Below, piece after piece: positions 56,083-62,000 of a stretch of DNA of 62,000 nt (positions are counted from its first letter, which is position 1; each line of letters begins with the position of its first letter). The notes beneath the pieces were generated by a model. That model worked only from the letters and a program-made list of their open reading frames with translations. It ran no database searches and had not been told where the DNA came from. Made by a program: the position numbers and the translations under genes. Source of the DNA: Acanthaster planci (taxonomy: Eukaryota > Echinodermata > Asteroidea > Valvatida > Acanthasteridae); contig NW_019091365.1 in the NCBI RefSeq assembly GCF_001949145.1, positions 2,273,426 through 2,335,425 of the forward strand, in the 5' to 3' direction.

Positions 56083-58419
56083 ACTACCCTGTAGACGCGG
56101 CTTGTGCACAAGCTAACATAAACCCACCACCTAAGCCCAAGATTACATTCATCATGGAAGCTTCCTTTTGGGAGAGGTAAATAAGCAACGAATGGTATCA
56201 AAATTGACTGGAGTAGTCCTATGCCTGCAGGCCTTTGGTGGCCCAATATGGTTTCACAAATGGTGCTGGGCAGCACAGCTGGCCTATCAAAGACGACATA
56301 AACATATATTTTCCATGTTTCACTTTATTATGAGATTACCCTGTTTAATGACTACCGATAGTTACATAAAGATGATTCATGCTACATTATGTGAATATAA
56401 TGTGTAAAACCTCCTCTGATCCAAGACGGATGGATTTAGGGAAAATGGCAGGGAAAGTTCAGGGCAAATAAGGTCTCTGGCAAACACCTTTACATGTATT
56501 TTGGGGGGCCCATTTGCCTTTTGCCGCTGACACAATAACAAACACGGAATGTAGACCTAAAGGGCTAGGGTCTGCAGCCTTTACAGGCTCGGTGAAGGAT
56601 CATTTCAACCATTTTGCTTGCATTAAAATAGTGCATTTATGTAGGTATACAGTAGCCAGGTCAGCCAGCGTTATAGTGTGCATTCCTCAGATATTATTTT
56701 GCATTGAATTTCTTGTTTAGTCTATGGCAGGTGCTTTTCTGAGTCACAATCACTATAGGAAGCTGCATAATCCGTTAGTTTGTCCCTTGCTTTGACCAAG
56801 GATTGGGGAACATATAGGACAAAAAAGTCGTTGCGTTGTTTAATTGACTTGTGCCATGCACATGTGCTTGCAGCCTTACCTGGGCTTCCTGAACAACCAT
56901 ATAGCTTGTGCTTAAACTCAAATGCGCATGCATTATCCATCAAATTCCTCAGTTTACTGGGGCCATTCAGACTTCACTGACATTGTCGCAAGCAGGGTTT
57001 AATTGCCGCACACACCATTTTATGATGATAGATTTGGGGTCCATTGAAGTGGGAAGACTTTCACGTAGACCTGTGGGAAAGCCTATCATTGCAATACTTT
57101 TATGGAGATGGTCATCAGCTTGTTACACTTGCAAAATCTTTTGAAAACATTGACACACATATGTGGATTAGTGTTTTATGGTGTCATGACTGATCAATAA
57201 TAATGGTGGATAAACAAGAAATGAGAATTACTAAATGGATAGACAGGTCCCTACCGGTAGGTTAAATACCCGATAATACACAAGAGCAAGGGCATTTTCA
57301 AGAGATAACTGGCCGTGCGTTGGGAGTTGACAGCCTTTATGTGCTTAATGATGTTATGCACAGTGGTTCCAGGCATGAGCCGACACTGAGAAATACAAAG
57401 GATTAAATTAGCTTTGATCGCAAATGCTCTTACCAAGATGCCATTTTACTATAGTTTGACTAAGAAGCTATGATAATGGGGGTATCATAAGGTAGCTCAC
57501 AGTGAACAGTTATTTGGCGACTAAATGAGCTCAGGAGATATTTAGAAGACAATAAGCGAGTCCGTGTAGTACGACTCCATAGCAAATTGTGGGCAATACG
57601 CCTACATGACCAGACCGGCCCCTCGATATTCAAAGACGGATGACTCTAGGTAAGGTGTGCAATTTGCGGCATGGACCTAATTTACAAAGTTTCAGTTTTG
57701 ATCCGGCAGTTACAAGGAGCTTTGCAAGCAATGGCCTCAAGAAACCTTCCTTTTTAGAATTATTTACAGCGTGGAAGAACATATTTGTTCTTTTGGTCGC
57801 CCATAAAAAAGTGTGGCTAAGGTTCATAACTAAAGAGAAGGTCTGTTTTGGCGTACTAAGCAACGGATACGCCAGTTGTGATATAAATCAGATGCCTATC
57901 AACAAGTTTCAAGGGATAAGCCCGAAAGGCAGAAGTGAAAGGCAATGTTTCTGCAAGAAGTGGGCTTAAGGGGCGGATCCAGCTTCGGGTGTCGGGGGCA
58001 AATTCAAAAGAGGAATCCGGTTTCGAACTCATTCAATATGATGCTGGGGACATACATGTGTAAACATAACTTAAAGCCTTACTCTTGGTCCAAACATCCT
58101 TGCTTTTATTTGTTGGTGTTGTTTTATTAGGGTTTTGTGGTTAATATGATTGAAAGATACCGACAAACTTTCTTTCTCACTCACCTACATGTAGGATGGG
58201 TCTGTGTAAAAAAAAGGGAAGAGTTGACATCACACTGATTGAGCCCTAATGAAATGTGTACAATGAGTACAAGGGACCGGTCAACCAGGCATGGGTGCAA
58301 TGGAAGGCAATTAGGGCCCCAATGATCATAGCCGGAGATGGAGATTGATCATAACCAACCATTTTAGCTTTATGCCTTTGAAACAGTTTTAACAAACCCC
58401 CCTTCCAAAAAAGGGAGTC
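56083..58419. other. Presumed intron or upstream flank of the MICAL-like gene
   Basis: No exon recognised on the minus strand; in particular the first half of the CH domain is not visible. A 109-codon plus-strand frame at 57640-57969 has no recognisable domain. Confidence 0.45.
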
Positions 58420-59015
58420 TTAACCACTTCGTGGTGGGGCATTTTTCAATGTTGATGATACTGGGCCGGCATGACTATCGTTTTTTCCGTTTTCAAAATC
58501 CTTCAAAACTTTGTCATTTCATTTAACGGTCGTTTATAGCTGCACGAAGTAATGTTCAGGCACTACTCTAAGTTGATAGGTGACCTTCATTGACGCCCAA
58601 GTATTTCAGCCAGGCCTGCAGCCTTGTAAACAGAACCCACATTGTGCGGTGTTATATAACTGTCTTTTGTTCACGAACCTGGCTCAGTGCACTGCTGACC
58701 TCTTTTCAATAGGGGCCAGATTAGCATGCAGTGGTGCTGTGTGGCTCATCGCTGCGGTGGTGGAGCACTTTTGTCCCCGGTGGTAATCCGCTCGCTCTCA
58801 ATGCCCCAAACCCTGGTATAGGGTTTCAAAACAAGGCTGGATTATCACCGCTTTTGAGAGTGAAAAATGCCGGTAATGCCCAGCAGCCTGGGCTTTTGTT
58901 CGGAGTACGGTCTTTTGTTACAGGGCCCTGTTTCTTTTGTCGGAGTTCGGAGACCCCAGCCACCCATATAAACCATACGTCTCCGATCCCGGAGTCCCCG
59001 GCAGGAAGTGGTTAA
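58420..59015. mobile_element. piggyBac-like MITE, second full copy
   Basis: TTAA at 58420-58423 and 59012-59015 bracket 588 bp. It begins CCACTTCGTGGTGGGG and ends CCCCGGCAGGAAGTGG (inverted ends). The interior aligns with 49180-49768 throughout, including GGCCAGATTAGC, GTGGCTCATCGCTGCGG and TTTCAAAACAAGGCTGGATT. No coding potential. Confidence 0.9.
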
Positions 59016-59071
59016 AACAGTAGCAAATACTATAGAAATGGAAAATAAAACATATGTGTGTACAATTATAT

Positions 59072-59760
59072 TAAAGGGTGAGGAGCCCTCTGGCTATGAA
59101 AGTAATCAAAGATTGGCTCAGTGAAAAGGCTGGAGCAGGTGAGGGGTGAATGAGCCCCATTAGCCAAAGAGGGAGAGTAAACCAAATATGACTCCGCAGA
59201 AAAGCCAGGAGCCTGAGGGAAACGGGAATAAGCTCCTTGGCTACAATAAAGAAAAGCAAAGATAAGCTTGCCAAAGGAAAGGCTGGAGTAGGGAAAAGGG
59301 AAATCCAAGCAAACCTGGAAATGCCCTCTAAACGTTGGCTTCTCTTCAAAATCTCTGACTCCATTACTTTGAAGGTACATGTACATGATAAGGATGGGCA
59401 AAAAATGGCAAAATTTGATATTATCCTGAAAATAAGGGGAAGCAACGTCATCTGAGCATCATATCGATCAATTACTTTGGGGGGGGGAATCAAAGTCAGG
59501 CCTATAGTAAAGCCGTTTTGCTGGCTACTGGCCTTAGTGCCATTCAGGGTGCATACGCACAAACTGCAGTATGTGAGCAGTTCAAGCATCTGTGCCCTGG
59601 CCATAACAAAGAAGGCAAAGAGTGGCTTGCCTAATGACTGACAGGAGCAGGGTAAAAGGGGAATGAGCCCTGCTTGTGGTGAAAGCATGCTTAGAGTACC
59701 TCACCAATTGATGGCGGCAAAATAAAAGGGGAATGAGCCCTAAGAAATAGGTTTACACAG
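59072..59760. repeat. Degenerate minisatellite, units of about 76 bp
   Basis: Units share GGGGAATGAGCCC-like and GGCTGGAGCAGGG-like blocks about 75-77 bp apart at 59083-59293, and again at 59580-59735 after a less regular stretch. Copies are diverged. Confidence 0.6.
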
Positions 59761-60815
59761 AAAGAAGTTGCATTTGACAAATATGTCGCCCAGGGTGAGA
59801 CTAGGGGTGAGTGAGGGATGGGTGAGATACATGTACATTGGGGGAGTCTGGGCAGGATGGACGGTTATGCCCACGTTATAAAGGAGCAAAAGGAAGGAAG
59901 GTTGAAGGGATCTGAAAGTTAGAGTGAAGAATCTTTTGCTCATACCTCAGACTAAAGACTCTGGAGTCCGAATAAAGCGGCAATGCAAATCATGTACTGT
60001 ACATGTACACTGTGTACGTGCTAATGCTATGGGGACTAAAAATGTTACAGGGGCAAATTTTAGTCCCCACGATGCAGTTCTGAGTTTTCTAATAAAAGAA
60101 ACTTTCCATTATGTTGGTAAGGCCTACCCATGTGTACTGGTACACATGACCTCAAAGAAAATGGGGGGGCAAAGGGAGGTATAAACATATTAAAAGGGGT
60201 TCAGACAGCTCGGCCATTTGCCAACTCAACTCAGGACATCTAAGCCACTGAGATAATTCAACAAGTGGGAAAACTCAACCGTCTGTGCTTCAAATGGACA
60301 GACAACTCGACCTTTTGGGCATTAGGACCAACCATTGATTCGTAATGAACGTGCTTGTGCTTTACCGTCACATCACCCACACCCTTTCTCCAAATCAAAA
60401 AAGGTGAAAAGACTGGATTCACCGTCTCCTACAAAAGCAGACAAGCAACATTCATCAGTGCAGTCGAGGCACCTGTGCCCCTGGACTATGCACCGCGCAA
60501 CCATGCATGCAACAATGCCGTTGCGGCCACGCATTGCGCTGGTTAGGGCACCTGACACGCAGCCCACCAGTTCTAGTGCATGCTGTGTCACCGAGTCCCT
60601 ATGCACGCCATGCCCAGTGAATCAAGTCACAACATAGTGTGACACATGCAAATTTGCCCAAACACATCAATCTGCAATCTATGTAAAATGATCCACACTC
60701 CGTCGAGTTCATGCCTTGATGAATGGTCAAGTTTTCTTCACAGACGACTTGATAACAGTTACGGTAAGTTGTCCCACTGGTCAGTTGTCTCAACAGTTGA
60801 GTTGTCTGACATCCG

Positions 60816-60850
60816 TTAACCCCTTGACGGGAATTTCTTCCCGAAAGCCG
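60816..60850. repeat. Single end of a piggyBac-like MITE
   Basis: TTAACCCCTTGACGGGAATT resembles the left end of the 181-bp element at 48456. No partner end was found to the right within the window. Confidence 0.35.
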
Positions 60851-62000
60851 ACTCCAAGAATTCCAGCCTCGCTTGGCCACGAAGGCCACGAAGGCCACCT
60901 GCCAAACCGGAATTTCTCGGTTTGTGGCCCTGCGTGCTCTGCACGCTTTGAATTACATGGTGAAAAGGCTGATTGTTCGGTGGCATGCGGCTATACTCAC
61001 GCTTCTACATTCCCGTTGCCTCTTTTCAAAGTGGGGACTATTGTGAAGCTGGTGATTATGATGCAAAATCAGGTTTTTCATTTCTGGGCTACGCACAGCA
61101 ATAAGCAATAAGTTCCTACCTATAAACCTGCATGAAGTAAAGACTGGCATCATGCTAAGCAGTGAAAAACAATCTTAACAGAAAAAAAGAAAGCTGAAGG
61201 TGTATTCTCTTGTGCCAGAGCTTAATAGCGCTTCTGTGCCTGCATTATACATGTCCATGTATCATAATTAAGGGCTTAGACAAAGAAGCAGCTGGCAACA
61301 GCAGGACTGTCAATTGTGTAAAGAATGTCAGTTTCAATTTCTTCTCTAACCAGAAAACTGTGCATGTACATGTACAGTGCATATCCTGCCAACTTAAAAA
61401 GTTTACTCAACCCACTTAATTGAGTAATACAGTGCTATACATGTACATATCTGGCTCTATGCGCACAGAATTGCCCAACTGAAGCATTAAATGAGCCTTC
61501 AAATGCACTTTCTTTTCCTGTTGTGACAGTGTTGGCTCCCAAGTCAAAGCATATGGCCAAGACTATACATTCAAGCAGCCAAAACTTGCCAGTGTAACCT
61601 CTCTTTCAAACAGCAGGTGGTCCATATGGGACCACATGATTTCTGTCAAACTAGAGGTCTTCTTGCAGAGTGGCCCCTGCCAGAAAACAAGTTCTACCAG
61701 TGGTACACATTACATGAAGTGAATTACATGTACAAAGTACACTGGTACATACCGGTACACTGTACATATTACATGTACTTGTACCATTTGCCATTAAAAA
61801 ATCACTTGCCCTGGTAGAGCAGCAACAGTGTCAGGTTTCCGGGTGAACACACAAGACAGGAAATGTGACTTGCTATAGTGATCAAAGTCTAAACAACAAT
61901 ATCCAAAAAGCACACGGGAGAAGCTTTGATCCCCCAAAGTACCATATGTGAAAAATGAACTCACAGAATTGGCACACTGACATCAGATGGGGTCAGGTTA
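60851..62000. other. Non-coding flank with ACATGT tracts
   Basis: No gene recognised. GTACATGT-type palindromic words cluster at 61366-61376, 61439-61447 and 61724-61785. Confidence 0.45.

Noticed and set aside
57251-57436. Possible upstream MICAL-like exon with acceptor TTTCTCAG
   Set aside because: The translation does not resemble the first half of a CH domain in any frame and has no start or donor in a fitting phase.

Overview
The window is animal nuclear DNA, apparently a draft assembly of a marine invertebrate. Evidence: one long multi-exon gene with GT-AG introns, many short palindromic ACATGT-type simple repeats, two runs of N (26178-27107 and 42269-42742), and remains of Ty3/gypsy, BEL/Pao and DIRS retrotransposons beside hAT-, piggyBac- and Tc1-like DNA elements. 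I cannot fix the species; a deuterostome such as an echinoderm or hemichordate, or a mollusc, would fit. There is no bacterial operon, CRISPR array or rRNA gene.

Layout. 50-830: a decayed tandem array of tRNA-like (Pol III box) units on the minus strand. 3.2-7.6 kb: a GC-rich, internally deleted Ty3/gypsy element on the plus strand, with remnants of gag, protease, integrase and a 3' LTR. Between integrase and LTR it has an open frame with two zinc fingers. 8.7-13.8 kb: a degenerate BEL/Pao element on the minus strand with a recognisable tRNA-Trp primer-binding site. 14-21.4 kb: non-coding, with a degenerate 0.6-0.7 kb tandem repeat and small inverted-repeat elements. 21.5-28.2 kb: a broken DIRS-like element (gag, RT, RNase H, tyrosine recombinase), interrupted by about 1.9 kb containing the first gap. 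28.3-41 kb: no convincing gene but many structures: a near-perfect foldback at 30.8-31.0 kb, a 2.6 kb hAT-type element with 8-bp target duplications, a 25-bp-phased array, a palindromic MITE and a 41-bp minisatellite.

The one convincing host gene is on the minus strand from 55928 down to 42075. It encodes a MICAL-like (MICALL1/MICALL2 family) protein. Eight exons can be joined with matching phases: second half of a CH domain, a short linker, a 2.2-kb exon with a LIM domain, five Trp-centred repeats, three NPF motifs and a proline-rich tail, a further proline-rich exon, three exons of the Rab-binding bMERB coiled coil, and a small lysine-rich terminal exon with the stop. The 5' end (start codon and first half of the CH domain) lies beyond the right edge or was not recognised. 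The family acts as a Rab8/13/35 effector in recycling-endosome tubules and junction traffic and recruits EHD proteins through NPF motifs. Introns and the upstream flank carry piggyBac-like MITEs and, in one intron, a 69-bp copy of part of the big exon that keeps its reading frame.

All exon borders and repeat matches were read by eye from splice consensus, phase and family resemblance; none was tested by alignment software or transcripts.
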